21,136 nucleotides of DNA from Ophioceras dolichostomum (GCA_003049485.1 PYST01000457.1:5462-26597); one strand, 5' to 3'; shown: positions 1 through 11,800, numbered from the stretch's first letter. Program-made: numbers and translations. Notes: generated by a model not told the origin, from the sequence alone.

Positions 1-19
1 CCCCCCCCCCCCCCCCCCC
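1..19. repeat. Poly-C run at window edge
   Basis: Nineteen consecutive C residues open the window. Its true length is unknown because it touches the edge. It may be a real homopolymer or a low-quality contig end. It is not a CCCTAA telomere array. Confidence 0.8.
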
Positions 20-1268
20 GCGCCTCACCTTGCCCTGGACTCCCGGAGCCTGTCAGGGCTTGAAAACCACAATGTCAACGACCTAAGGGATGCAATGGAT
101 CGAGCTAGCCGACCGATGATCTGTCAGCGAAACCCTCGCGTCAGTTCGGGTCGGTGCTCGGTGTCCAGGGTGCCCCATTCGCACTGAGGGAACGGGTCCT
201 GGGATGACACGATTCAGTGGGATGGATGAGCCTCGCAGTTCTTCTCCTTCACGATGAAAGATAAGTGACCGCTTCATCGGCGGTAGATCCCGAAGAGAAG
301 CTGAACTACGAGCTAATCGCATCCATCAAACCGTCCGATCCCTCACAGAGACCAGCTAGCTAAACCCTATCACCACAACACGTTTGGTAATTCAGCTAGG
401 GTGGAATAGCCAACCACGAGCTTGTGCCGCCCTGCTGCTTGCAGAATATTGAATATTGAATGCCCATGTGCCGTGCTGTTGGCATCCTAACATCCGAACC
501 ATATCACGCGTGTCTTAGACTGCTGTTCCGCGTACTCGCCCCCCCTTTCCCCCCCTTCCCCCTCCTCACCATGGATCCTTTCCCGAGCGGGCAAAGCACG
601 CGGGCAGAGCGGACGCATGCGGCGGGCGGGGTGGAGAAACCAGTCAGGGTCAGGAGTCAGGAACAGAACGGGAGGCAGAGAGAGACGGAGATGTTGGGGC
701 TAGGAGAAGCAAGAGACACAGCGGGGAGGTGATGTTCTCGAAGACCTTGGCCGATCGGGGACGCTAGAGCTGCCAACGACCATCGTCGTGCCTCTTTTCC
801 TCCCCCACCGTCACTGCTGCCCTATGCCTTACTACCCCTGCTCGCTCGCTCTCCTGTCACGATCTTGATACCGAGGCGGTCTCTCCTAGAGAAGGCGTGA
901 CTCTCCAGAAGAGAATAGACTATCACCATCGCCGTCGTCATCAGCCGGTGTTGGTCGGAGTGGAGTCGCTCTCCCTCCGCTCAACAACCCCACTCACTCA
1001 CTCGCTGTCCCATTATCCGTTGATGGTGTCCAGTCTTCTTTCCGCCCACATATTCCTTCCCGGCTCGGTGCAAGCGCCCGTTTAGGAAACCACCCGCGCT
1101 TTTCTCACACACGCTGGTTCGTTCTGCCGGCGCTTCTTGCAGCAAGCAGCAGCCTCAGGCCCCAGCCGTTTCCCTAATCGGCACTACCACGGAAATTGAC
1201 GAGGCTTCTTTCTTGTCTTGCACATAGCCCGCACCTCGCACTTTTGCTTTCTTCCAGTAGCATTACAT

Positions 1269-1290
1269 ACGTAGTAGGTACATACTACGT
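1269..1290. repeat. Inverted repeat, 8-bp stem
   Basis: ACGTAGTA (1269-1276) and its exact reverse complement TACTACGT (1283-1290) flank the 6-nt loop GGTACA. It lies in non-coding sequence among several TAGGTA-like motifs. It could be a transcription-factor dyad or chance; no function is assigned. Confidence 0.7.
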
Positions 1291-1564
1291 GGTAGGCATG
1301 CATTGTAGTATGTCGGCAGAGACAATGTTCAAAAATCAGCCTCGCGGACCCATAAAAGGTGATGGGTTGCAGTGCATATGTTTAGGCCAGCCCCAAGATC
1401 ACACAACACAGTCGCAGCTTTTGTCAAACTCCCGCCATGCGTTACGTACGGAAAGGTGCAGACAGGTGGAAGAAAATTCCAACATCGGCCTAGTATGGTG
1501 AGGGGTTCATGTACGTTGGTTGCTGAACTTCCTAGACTTTGATCGTACTTAGTTAGACTCAAGG

Positions 1565-1590
1565 ATCAACAGCACCGTGGTGCTGTTGAT
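1565..1590. repeat. Perfect 12-bp inverted repeat with 2-nt loop
   Basis: ATCAACAGCACC (1565-1576) is followed by GT and then by its exact reverse complement GGTGCTGTTGAT (1579-1590). No gene is adjacent. It could extrude as a hairpin or be a dimeric protein-binding site. It lacks the following T-run of a bacterial-type terminator, which would not be expected here anyway. Confidence 0.8.
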
Positions 1591-2656
1591 GGTACATGTA
1601 TGTATGTTGGTTCTCTTCCCCCCTGTCACATTCGGCCAAGTCAGTCCAGCCCCAGCATGTGAACTTTCGAGGAGAGCCAGCACAAGAGAGGACTGGTGGT
1701 GATGGAACGATGTGGTCTAGCGGCGTCCATGCTGCTTTGCGGCGCGGAAGCGACACTATCTCCTCTCTCTCTCTCTCTCCTTGTTGGGCGATGCGCGCAA
1801 GGGGTAGTAGGTAGTAGTGGTGACTGACTGGCTGGTCAGAAAGAAGAGGCAAGGAACAAACACGGGATGGAACCCTGGTGAGGTGGAGCGTGAGGGAGAG
1901 GAGAGACCAAAAGACAGAAAGGAAGAGGGCTTTTATTTCGACTTACACAGAGAATTACGGAATACATGGCTGGGGGACTGCTTTGCACACATGCACTGGC
2001 ACGTTGTACACGATTCCTTTGCCGTGCGAGTTGCGGCAATGCATCCTGCCGCCGCCTCCTTTTTTTTCTTACCCTGCATCCTGGCGTATGTTCTGGTGTA
2101 TTTTTTCTTTCTTTCTTTTCTCATCACCGTCGACGTCGTCTTTCATCAGCTCTCGATGCTTCAAAAACGTTGTGGTCCCGCTTCGGCGCGTGCTGATAGA
2201 GTGCCTTTGTATGACAGCCGATTCTTGGTATGTGGTCCTTGTTGAGCAGCAGTGACGGTGGAACCCGCCCGCAGCCCACCCAGCACAGCGCAGCACAGCT
2301 CTGCCCGCGTTTTGAAACAGGAGGAGGCTGAAGCGGGGAAGGAGAGAGAGAGAGACAGCGCAAAATAAAACGTCAGACCAGGCGGCTCTGTTTTTCGATG
2401 TTCTTTTTTAGCAATTGGGAAATTATTTTCCCATGCGGTGCACTGCACTGCAAAGAGATAGAGAGAGAAGAGGAAAAGCACAGACGGAGATCACATGCAC
2501 ACAGCCTCACCTCGCCGGCCTGGACATTGGTAAGGTACCAGTAGTGATGATCTAGAATCGTCTTGACGACGGGATGGATGGATGTCTGATCAATCCAAGT
2601 GTGGCCAATCAGTCGTCTCGAGGCCCGTGGCAGCGCCTAGCTAGGTAGGGCTTTTT

Positions 2657-2657
<1 letters not shown>

Positions 2658-2690
<33 letters not shown>
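2658..2690. repeat. (GT)n microsatellite
   Basis: About 33 nt of uninterrupted GT dinucleotides in non-coding sequence. It is an ordinary fungal microsatellite, probably length-variable between strains. Confidence 0.95.
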
Positions 2691-2691
<1 letters not shown>

Positions 2692-4860
2692 TTACTGTTC
2701 CCTTCTTTCCTTCTCCTTGTTTTGTTGGTCGACGATCGGTTTAGAGCAGAAGCAGGAGGCTGGGGCACTGGATGGTTGGCTTGTCTGTGATGTGATGGTT
2801 GATGCGTTGAAACTACTCCTGTCTGGTATCTATGTACAGGGGGACAAAAATCTCACCAACAGATTCAGCATCAGCACCTGCACCCGCATCAGTGGCAAGT
2901 TTTTGCAGCAAACAATTCCGCAAAGAGCCACGCTAACAACTGTGCTACAACCTACAACGGATGACATGCATTTGAAGCCCTGGTACGGAGAGCTGAGCTG
3001 AGCTGGCTGGCTGGCTGGCTGGCTGGGCCCAGGCAAGTTTGAGCAAGATTTTACAGGGTTGGTATCGTCAGTTCCCGTCTGTGTGGGAAACACTGCAGAG
3101 ACTTACATGCAGGCCGGTCGAGTGGTGGCCCCTCGGCTCGTCGAATGGCGTTGCAAGATAATCGGCTGCCTGGAGTGAGGCGCTCGGGGCATTAGTTGTC
3201 CATACCATACGTACATACCTGAGGTTCAGTAGGTCGGCATTGGGGAAAAAGGGGCGGTCTGGGATGGTCGCAAGGTCCATGCTCTTTTCTCTGTATGAAG
3301 GGGCACTTGTTGGGACCTGAGAATGAAAGTATGGCGATGGCCGGAATAACCTCAACAAGGGAAGAACTGATGACTAAGTAGGTACCTTGGTAGGTATAGT
3401 CCAGTCTGTCCATCAAGGTAGAACCTAGCCGAACATCAACACTTTCCCAATTTGCAATTCGACAGCTAGTTGGACCGCGGCAAGCTCGTCTATATTGCTG
3501 TGCTGAGAGAGCTCTTCGTCTGAACTAAAACTTGGGTTGTCAGTCAGTGAATGCATGGGTGGATGGATCAACGAGTGAATGGTGATGCTGACTTTGTATT
3601 GCTCGGTCCCTGAACCGCAGCACCCAGCATCCATGTCGATCTCTCTTTTTTTTTTCCTTCTTCCTTTCGCGGGTCACTCCGCCCTTGCTGGCTGGTTGGG
3701 TCCCCTCGTCTGGCCTCCTGGCCTCCTCCTTGTCCACCCCCATCATCGCCCCCCATCTACATCACATCTCTGCCCTTCCGGCGAGTTTTCCGTAGCGGAG
3801 ACCGACTGGTGGAGAGACCAGTTCCCAGGCCAGACAGGCATGGACATGTACGCGGCAACTTTTGCTTGAGATTTGTTGTTCCTTTTCAGCTCCCCCCAAA
3901 AGACAAGATTAGGCTAACAAGGGGCGGCTGCTGGCCTTGACAGTCCAGGTGCTCCTGGTCCAGCGTAGCGTTCGGTCGTTTTTTGCAGCATCAACCAAGC
4001 AAGCAGTGGGTGAGGGTTTGAGTGGGAGCACACGTCGCTACGATTCATACCGTTGCAGCACACTACACCCGAACCCCAGCCGCCACAAATCCTTCCAGAG
4101 AAGAAGAACCGTCAAGAATTATAGGGAGAGTGGGTAATAGTTGATCGATCTTGCAAGTTTAAGTAAGGCTTGAGGCTCGGCCGTGAATGCCTATTATTGC
4201 TTTGCCATGATTTTTTTCTCTAGTCACAGGCAAGAGAGTCAGGCGAGGAAGAATGGATGAATCTGTTAACGAAAGTCCATTAGCAGCCGGCACAGATGCT
4301 CGGCTGGCAAAGTAGTAGTATGTAGTTGTAAGTTGTGTATCGGTCGGTAGTAGTCTTTCATCCGAAATACCATTATGTACCAACCAGCCAGCTTGACGAT
4401 TCCCTTCCCTTCGACATCCTCTCCTTGCCGTTTCCGCAATACCCTTCTCTTTCAGCCAAAGGTGTACTCGTACAAAAGCTGCTGGTTCGTCGTGATTATC
4501 ATCGTTGCTGTGTTGTGTTTGTCCGCTTGCTCGTACCAAGCCCATCCATCCATCCATCCATCCATAGGAGAAAAAGCAAAATCCCAAAGCGCTATGATGA
4601 TGACTTGTGGGCAAAAGAGCTATGAAAAAAGAGGAAGAGGTAGGGGAAAGACAAAAGAGAAAGAAAAGATCCTGTAACTCCCATCCTCGCTCCGTTCCAG
4701 AATATTTATACAATGTTCGACAAGATCATGGGGTAGATCGTCGACTCTCGCCAAGCCAATGATATTTTGTACGCCGAAAATAAAATAAGAAAGAAAAAGG
4801 GTAGTTGGTCGTAAAAAGTGTTTCGTAAAACAACCCCCGCGATCTAAACCCTAAAACCCA

Positions 4861-6573
4861 CTAGGCGTATCGGCCTCCAGTCAGGTACGCCTCCTCAGAG
4901 CGGGTCGAAAGCGACCTCCCCAGGAACGACGAGTACGTCGGCGGCGAGATGGGCGAGACGATGCTCGAGGACGTGTAGCTTGCCGTGACGGACGGCTGGT
5001 GGCGGGGGAAGTGCGGCTGCGACGGCGTGGCGATGGCCCAGCCCAGCGACGTCGCGGCCGAGAACCCGGACTGGTGCAGGCCCCTCCGGTACTGGGCCGT
5101 GGCGGTCTCGGGGCTCACGAAGACGTCGTCGCTCAGTGAGGAGATGGGGGGGTGGGGAGGCAGCTGGGGAGGAGGCACTTGGGAGGCGGGCGACGACGCT
5201 ACCGCCGCCGGCGTGCCGGTGGTCTCGCGCGCGCCCTGGTTCCACCACTGGTCCTCGAAGCCATTGTCGATGGTCATCATCGCCACCGAGAGGGCGCTGA
5301 GGTCGCGGGTGCGGCCTGTGTCGTCTAGCAGTCCGCCGTTGTTGTTGTTGTTGCTGTTTCGTACCGTCCTCTCCGTCGTCGTCGTGGCCGCTGTCGTCAA
5401 GGTTGCCGTCGTGGCCGTCGTCGTCGAAGTTGTCGTCCTGGATGGTGGCAGCACGGGCACAGGCACATCCACGGCCATCTCCTTCGATTCTGCTTCAGTG
5501 GTAGCCGCGGGAGCCGTCGCCACGCGGCGACGGAGGAGGTGAGGCGGCGTCAGCGGCGACGACACCTGGATGTTGGCGATGGGGCTGTAGGGCACGTAGG
5601 TGATGTTGGTGGCCATGCTGTCAGGCCTCTGGGCGCCGCCCGGGAAGGTCGTCGGCATGCGACGCTCGCCGGGGTACGACGTCGGGTTGCGCGCGTGCTC
5701 TGGGTCGGCGTCGGGCTCGTAGCCCATCGGCCACGACAGCGCGTCCCACGGCATTCCCTCCTCGCCGAGACGGAAGGACGTCGGCGGCTCCGGCAGGTCC
5801 TTCCACAGGCGGGAGTCGCCATGCGATACGGTTCGGATTCGACCTTGCTGCTGCTGCTGCTGCTCATAGGACTGTGGGAGGTATTGGTTGTGGGCAGCAG
5901 CAGCAGCAGTAGCACCAGATGAGGAGGAGACACCCGATGGTGGGAACAGAGGGATAGCAACCATCTGAGTAACATCCCATGGGCTGTCGTTGATAGGTGG
6001 CGGCGCCGAGTGTCCTCGCTCGTGCATCGCCGGTCTGCCCTCCCGTGATGACCTGCTGTTCTCCTCAGATTCCTCCTGGGGACTCTCGAGGAGAGGTTGA
6101 AACCTCCGCCCGCTGGAGCTATGACGGGCGTGTCTACGAGATTGTGGTTGTGAGGCCGACGAAGTCGACGAGGTTGCGACGTTGGCATATGTCTGTTGTG
6201 GTGCTGCTGGTGGTTGTTGTAGTTGTTGTATTTGCTCATGTTGTTGCTGCTGATGTTGCTGTTGGTACAGCTGGTCGATCTGAACCTGCCTCTGGTTGTC
6301 CTCCTCTTGTTGATCGAAATAGTAAGGGACAGCGGCAGGTTGTAGATAATTGGTGTTGAGTGGCGGCACTTGGCGTGGGAAGTTAGCCGTCGCCCGGTCT
6401 CGCAGCCCCTTCGAGCGGTAAGTGACCTCGTGGTTATTGGGCAGGTGCCTCTGAGACCATGAGACGCCGAACTCGACATGGACGTAGATCTGGGGACGGT
6501 GGAGGTTGGTGACCTTCCGGGGCTGTCGCGCTGGGTTCTCCATGATGGGCGCCGGCCTCCAGTGTGTGACCAT
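4861..6573 (-). CDS. Hypothetical Gln/Thr/Pro-rich, largely disordered protein (570 aa)
   Basis: Single-exon frame of 570 codons. The start at 6573 has good fungal context (ACCCAATGG) below a CT/AC-rich leader; a second in-frame Met at residue 11 is an alternative. I do not recognise the family. Residues 1-85 are the least biased part and contain aromatic and charged residues (VHVEFGVSWSQRHLPNN at about 31-47), so a small conserved block may sit there. Residues 88-127 are Gln-rich, with a second Q run near 240. A Ser/Arg segment with SRRHARHSSSGRR lies near 145-157, followed by a mixed region with WDALSWPMGYEPDADPEH at about 275-292. Next come a Thr/Ala tract with an Asn run (about 385-420), a Pro-rich segment, and a Ser/Thr/Tyr-rich tail ending LTGGRYA. 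No signal peptide, membrane span or catalytic motif is visible. Such composition is common in fungal transcription, signalling or cell-polarity scaffolds, but that is inference. The opposite-strand and shifted long frames over this gene are shadows of its GC-rich codons. Confidence 0.75.
   Translation of the reverse strand: MVTHWRPAPIMENPARQPRKVTNLHRPQIYVHVEFGVSWSQRHLPNNHEVTYRSKGLRDRATANFPRQVPPLNTNYLQPAAVPYYFDQQEEDNQRQVQIDQLYQQQHQQQQHEQIQQLQQPPAAPQQTYANVATSSTSSASQPQSRRHARHSSSGRRFQPLLESPQEESEENSRSSREGRPAMHERGHSAPPPINDSPWDVTQMVAIPLFPPSGVSSSSGATAAAAAHNQYLPQSYEQQQQQQGRIRTVSHGDSRLWKDLPEPPTSFRLGEEGMPWDALSWPMGYEPDADPEHARNPTSYPGERRMPTTFPGGAQRPDSMATNITYVPYSPIANIQVSSPLTPPHLLRRRVATAPAATTEAESKEMAVDVPVPVLPPSRTTTSTTTATTATLTTAATTTTERTVRNSNNNNNGGLLDDTGRTRDLSALSVAMMTIDNGFEDQWWNQGARETTGTPAAVASSPASQVPPPQLPPHPPISSLSDDVFVSPETATAQYRRGLHQSGFSAATSLGWAIATPSQPHFPRHQPSVTASYTSSSIVSPISPPTYSSFLGRSLSTRSEEAYLTGGRYA
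5845..5864 (-). repeat. CAG/CTG codon repeat (poly-Gln)
   Basis: Consecutive CTG triplets on the plus strand encode the Gln run near residue 240 of the 570-aa protein. Similar short Gln, Ala and Asn codon runs occur elsewhere in this gene (for example 5338-5355 and 5899-5915). They are in frame and probably length-polymorphic. Confidence 0.85.
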
Positions 6574-7442
6574 TGGGTGGGTGTAAGTGCGAGTGAAAGT
6601 GTGGGAGAAGATGAAGATACAAGAGATACAACCAACTACTTAACTACTAGGACAACCAGTGGGAGGTCCCAGTAGTTAGTGGTGTAATCCCCAGTTTCCA
6701 AGCGCCGCCACTGTGTCGCAGTGGGCAGTCCCGACTTTTTCTTCGCACACACTAACACTCACAACACCCACACCCATGCATGCAGACCACACACACCCAC
6801 ACTAGCGATTCTGACTGGCGTCCACTCGTCAGTTTGTAGGGTCGGCACTTCTCGTTCGGTCGGGTTTGTGCGTATCAGTCGTTCTGGGCTTCCGCAAGCC
6901 GCTTTCTAGGTGATGACGGGAGATTATAGGCTTTTCGACTAGGGGAGGGTGGTGGTGGTGCTGATGTATGCCGATGGTTGAGAAGAGAAAACGATCGGTC
7001 CCGTCTGTCGAATAATCGGAAACACGGTAAAATGGATGTGGCTCTGCTCGCGCGATGCTAGGTTGTTTTGCGGTGCTGTGCTGGTGTAGTGCAACAAACC
7101 AAACCAAGGCTTGGGTTGGGGTGGGAACTCCAAGCTAGTTGTACTAGTTGTACTAAGAGCCTGCCATGTAGTAGGAACTTCCAGGTATCAGGAGGAGCGG
7201 GCACAGCATGCCATTATGTGTATTGGGAGATGGACGAGGTCGGTGTGGTAAGTCGGGCGCAGTTGTGTGTTTGTGTGTCTATGTATTGTCTGGGCAGGAA
7301 CTGATAGATAGGGGACTCGAGCCGTCAGGCGTTGCCCGCCCGGAGGAACATTACACGACGGACCCGAAGAGGAATAAATTTGGGAAGCCTGAGCCTGCCG
7401 AGCCCTCCTGAGCCAGCTTTGGGTCTGAGGGCATGGACTTGC

Positions 7443-7466
7443 GGGATGGGGGATGGGGGATGGGGG
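7443..7466 (+). other. G-quadruplex-forming motif
   Basis: Four G runs (one of three, then three of five) are separated by AT dinucleotides. Two-nucleotide loops favour a stable parallel quadruplex. It sits about 870 bp upstream of the start of the minus-strand 570-aa gene, so it is on the non-template strand for plus-direction transcription. A function is not shown. Confidence 0.6.
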
Positions 7467-8960
7467 AATTGCAAGGAATAAGTTCTGATGGCATGGAAGA
7501 TGGAGCGCAGCAGCTCTGGGGCCCAGCACCCAGCGCCCACGCCCAGCGAGCAGATCGAAGCGGTGGCCGTGTTGGCCGACAAGTGGTGTCCTGAACGAGC
7601 TCCTGGTGCTTTTGCTGGGCCTGATCTCCGTGTCCTCCCTGTGTCCGGTCACTAATCCTGGGCCCTGGCAACCTGGTCCTGGTCCAGCACGCGAGGGGTG
7701 GTTCTCTGGAATTTGGTGGTGTCACTAAGAAAAGGCGGAGTGGCAGACGATGCAAGCAAGTTGCAGAGAGGATGAGAGCGAGTTCCGGGCTCCAATCGTT
7801 GGCATGCCGTACTGTGCGGGCTCTGCACGGTTGACTGTTGACGGCTGGGATTGACAACCGGATCGTCCACTAAATGCAGACTGTAGACTGCAGACTGCCT
7901 CGACGGCCTGTGCTTGCGCCTGTGCCTGTGGCTTCAACTTCTTGCACTCCCGGTTGCTGTCCCCGCAGGAAGACAGAAGGAGCTGGAGCTTTCGGAGGAC
8001 CACAGAAATAAAACGGAGGCGAAAACATGGATCCCAGCGGCTGTCTGGTCTGGGAGTCTGGCTGGTCAGGGAAGATCTCGCCGCGAACCAGCTCTGAATG
8101 GCGGTTCGCTGGCACCGAGGACGAGCGAGGGAAGCGACAGACAACCCGCAGAAGGACGGGCAAGGAGGGGTCACAAAAGTCACAAGGGGGTGCCCGGGCG
8201 GGGTGTGGGTGGAACCGAAGGAATCTGGACAGTGGACTGCCAGAGGCTGTGCTGAAAGAAAACCCCCTGTCAGGTGCACAGCACAGCAGCAGCACAGGAC
8301 AGCCAGGACTCATCAGGAGCCAGAGCGGAATCCAGGGGATGTTCAAATTGAGATGGAAGCCAAGTAAACAAGGGTTCGTCCGCCTCACCACCAGTGCACC
8401 ATCGCACCTTTTTTGCAGCAGCACTCGCCCCATTTTTACTGTTGATTCCACTTCAGCGCATCGCCCAGCTCTGAAGAGTGGAGAGTGGGGAGCCGCGTCC
8501 AGTGTAAGCGATCTCTTTCATATCTGATGCTTCCGAAGGAGCGCGCAGGAACGCGACGAGACATCTACACATCTTTCTGGTCTCTCTGAGGCCTTTATTA
8601 TGTTATTATTTTTTAATTGCCCTTTTGGGACTTCCCTAAGACGAGAGGCGGAAGAGAGAGATTCGGAGCAGTCTTGTTTGGTATGGCGGTGTCGTGGTCC
8701 CAATTCCCATTTCACGTTCCACAAATGGGGACGCAGAGGGCCCAGCAAGCAATGAGGGCAGTGGCAAGCATCGGGGAGCATTACGTAGTAGGCGTAACGG
8801 CGGCACGACGAGATGATGAAGGTGATACTAAAAGGCACAGACGAGATTCAATGTTCAGTCCGGACGAACAACCCTTGACATCTTGTCACCGCCCACATCA
8901 CGATTGTTCAGAGGCCGGCAATCTCATCCTTCCTTTCTCCTTTCCCTTTTCCTTTCGATT

Positions 8961-9231
8961 TTAAATGAGAATTACCGCCTGCACGACCACTCCCAGTACG
9001 AACACTGACAGTGCCGGTACGAACGAGCCCATCAAGGAGGATGAGGAGAGCACATCAGACCCAAGGGATGCGGATCCAAGGCCTGTACATCGTGCCACAG
9101 GCCACAGATTTGGGACAAGAGACGAGCGGGATCGTGGACAGGTCGATGCTCTGCTCCTTGCCATTGGGTAAGGTGAACACGTCCGTCGTGTACTTGTCCC
9201 TATTACCAAGTGACCGTCCGTCCTCACACTC
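8961..9231 (-). pseudogene. Possible exon relic of a secreted or GPI-anchored protein
   Basis: One minus-strand frame reads about 48 codons with C/G-ending, fungal-like codon choice and balanced composition, including TTDVFTLPNGKEQSIDLST and VSCPKSVACGTMY, before a TGA near 9077. The next frame then reads Ser-rich sequence followed by a hydrophobic C-terminus (GSFVPALSVFVLGVVVQAVI) with a stop at 8961, the layout of a GPI-attachment signal or tail anchor. Joining them needs a one-base frame change near 9090; no intron of workable size fits. I found no start codon, signal peptide or upstream exon between 9231 and 10600. The antisense plus frame is also open, so chance is a real alternative. 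The family is not recognised. Confidence 0.25.
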
Positions 9232-11800
9232 CCTCCTCAGGCCTGGTCTTGCCCGAGGTCAGTCATTCAGGTCCAGGCACCTTCCGTCTTCCGCCTTCAT
9301 TGCTTCCTAATCCAGGACAGACAGGGCGGCTCACCCGATTTCACGCCGTCTTAAAAGCCGTGCGCCGTACGCCTTGGAGAACACAGCACGCAGAACGCAG
9401 AACACCCCCCCTCGAACCCCCAAAGGACCGCAAGACCCTTCTCCCGGTATCCGCCACGCCTCCTCCTCATCGCGTCAGGAACTCGGCCCAGGCAGGGCAT
9501 CGGCGATGCTGTGCTACGAGGTGAGGTAGATTTGAGTTGAGAGTGAGTGAGATCTTGTCCATCGATCCATCGATCCGTCCAGGCAATCTAGATGATAGTA
9601 GTATTTACTCCCATATTACATGATAAGAAGTGGAAGGGAGGCTCAGAAATGCAGAAGTCCGGCACTTCAATGTAATCGTCGCCATCTCCGGCTCTCATTC
9701 CGAAGAAAACTGCTCCTTTGAGTGAAGAGGCGTGAGCGAAAGAATGCGATGTGCGAAATAGTGCGCCCAAGGGTGGATTGGGGCCGTGGCGTTTCACCAA
9801 CCAAGCCACAAGGAAAAGCCACCAAAAACGGTCCAAGGCACCCAAAAACAAACCCGCTCTCGAAGGCTGATGTGAGAGGATGACCAAAATCCTGCCCGCT
9901 CGATGAGCACGATTAAAAACGTGTTAACGGTCGTCGCCTTTTTGGCCCTTCCACCGCTTTCGTATGCCGAAATGGCAAAGACCGATCTTTGGTTTCAACC
10001 TAGTCCCGACCTACACCTAACCCATCTCCGGGTGAGAACTGGATGGGCGAGCGGTCGAGCGGGCTTGGACTGAGAAAGCCTTCCTTGTCCACCGCCACAG
10101 GCCGTCGCCGGCCACAGACCACACCACTCAGCAAGTCGAGGAGCGAATTTGAGGCTTACTGAACTTCGCAAATTCCTCCCCCTGGCCTGCCTCATCTTGC
10201 CTCCTGTATTATACAAGCAACAAACAGCGAGGAATGGTGTCTTGAGTCGGTCGCTGTCTCTGGCCTGCCCCGGTCGGAGACGCCCCTGCCCTTTCCAGCA
10301 ATTGGCAATTGCCCTTGCCCTGGCAGTTTGTTCATCAACACCACCGAGCCGCTACTGATGATGCTTGCGGTGGACAGACGGATGACCGACCGTTCATCCC
10401 TATTCTGTGGCGTTTGTGCCAACCTGAGGTACCTATCTTTAGCATCACCACCACACACACACCCCAAGCGTTTGGGAATGAGGAGGATCGACGTGACGGA
10501 CGCACCGCCAAAAAAGACTACCGAAAAAAAAATTGTTGATCGGGCAAAACCAAAATGTGTGCTTTTCTTACGGCTGCCTAGCGCCTCTCTCATCAAACTG
10601 CATGATAAAGCATTACCGAACGAGTTACACTAGCTGGGACCCTCGTGAGCCTCCAGGCTCCGGAATACCGTACTTCGTAACCGCTAGTGCGATGCGGGAA
10701 AATCGAATGGACTAAATAAGCACTGTTTCGGGTGCATCAGCCGCAACTTATTCGTTCGTCTGAGGAAATGACCCTGATCCAGGCTCCTGGGCCCTGTCAT
10801 CGTCACCGTGACTCGCCAGCTCGTGGTACTTTCATGGATGGCTTCATTCCGGGTGGCTTGCTTCATGGATAGCCGGTCCTGGGGATCACCCCCTCCAGCG
10901 TCCCTTCATCAGGCTTTGGCCCACCTGCTTCTCCTCACATGTCCCTTCCCTTTCTCGCTTCACGATGCTTCACTCCATCCTACCATCCTCCTTTGAAATT
11001 CGCCCCCTACAGTATAAGCTTGCTCGGTGGATACGTGATCCGGTAGCTCGGCCAAAATGGGGTTTGCTGCTTTGGGCAAAACTTTCGTCTGGAATATGTA
11101 GACGGGGCCTTTTTGCCCCTCTTACGTTCCCATTGCTATAATCGGAATCGTCTCACGGCAAAAGACCCGCGAGCGCGTGGCCAGCAGCACGCGTATTGCT
11201 CCCACCGAGTCATCCTCTTCCTTCTGGAAGTTCACGATGTTCCTCGTCCGGGACCGAACAGAGAGGAACAAGGCCGGCAAGGCTGGCCGCCTTCGCGATA
11301 TGTTGATGCCTAACGTGTTTACCAGTCAACAGGATAGTGACATCTTTGTCCCATGAGAGGAATGAGCGTTCTGGAGACGTGGCTGAGACAGTCAAGGCAA
11401 TGGGGGCAACATCGCAGCCCTTCACATCATCATCGCCCACCAGCTCAAGGGTGAGGAGGAGCTACTGTTAGTAACTGAGCTAAGACTAAGGAAGCAGAGA
11501 AATCGAAAGGAAGCGCATCTATGAGGTATCAAGCTAAAGAAGAGATATCAACGACAAAGGAGAAGAAACCGATGAACAAGCCGCATACCCCGACCACAAC
11601 TCGCCATGGCGACCCTCCATGGCATCTTACACTGAACATGAACTAACCCGCCACCATTACTATTCCGTCGCACAAACAGATAGACATCGGCCGAGAGGGT
11701 ACTAGGACCATCCCCTACCCCCGGAGATCCTCGCCGAAGAATCCAGACCGGAGACAACAACGCCACCAAAGACAAGCGCTGCTCCACCCCCTTCCGTCCG

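Larger units (their letters stand above)
1..4860. other. Gene-poor spacer, no convincing coding sequence
   Basis: This stretch lies 3' of the minus-strand gene at 4861-6573. The open frames in it (up to 184 codons) run through simple repeats, homopolymers and tandem CATC/GGCT units, change composition abruptly and show no recognisable domain, so I call none of them. It holds a C19 run at the window edge, two short inverted repeats near 1.27 and 1.57 kb, a (GT)n tract at 2658-2690, a 7-bp hairpin TGGGAAA/TTTCCCA at 2416-2433, GGCT repeats around 3003-3026 and CATC repeats around 4542-4565. The A-rich part around 4770-4800 and the sequence just below 4860 probably include the 3' UTR of the neighbouring gene. 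A long non-coding RNA cannot be excluded from sequence alone. Confidence 0.6.
6574..11800. other. 5.2-kb spacer without a convincing gene
   Basis: This lies upstream of the 570-aa gene and downstream of the RTA1-like gene. Its beginning (6574-6700) should carry the leader and promoter of the 570-aa gene. Open frames up to 193 codons occur on both strands, but none has a recognisable domain, consistent codon usage or a plausible intron model, and many overlap each other in several frames. Exceptions worth noting are a G-quadruplex motif at 7443-7466 and a coding-like minus-strand segment at 8961-9231. Short repeats include (CGAT) units around 9560-9576. Confidence 0.55.

Noticed and set aside
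1..19. Poly-C as a telomere
   Set aside because: No TTAGGG/CCCTAA units are present.
4159..4713. 184-codon minus frame
   Set aside because: It crosses CATC repeats and homopolymers, has no domain, and overlaps the probable 3' UTR region.
5550..6635. 361-codon minus frame overlapping the 570-aa gene
   Set aside because: It is a shifted-frame shadow, Arg- and Ser-rich, with no independent start context; the 570-aa frame has the better composition and leader.
7870..8451. 193-codon minus frame
   Set aside because: Cys/Pro/Ser-rich composition without motifs, overlapped by equally long frames on both strands; typical of GC-rich spacer.
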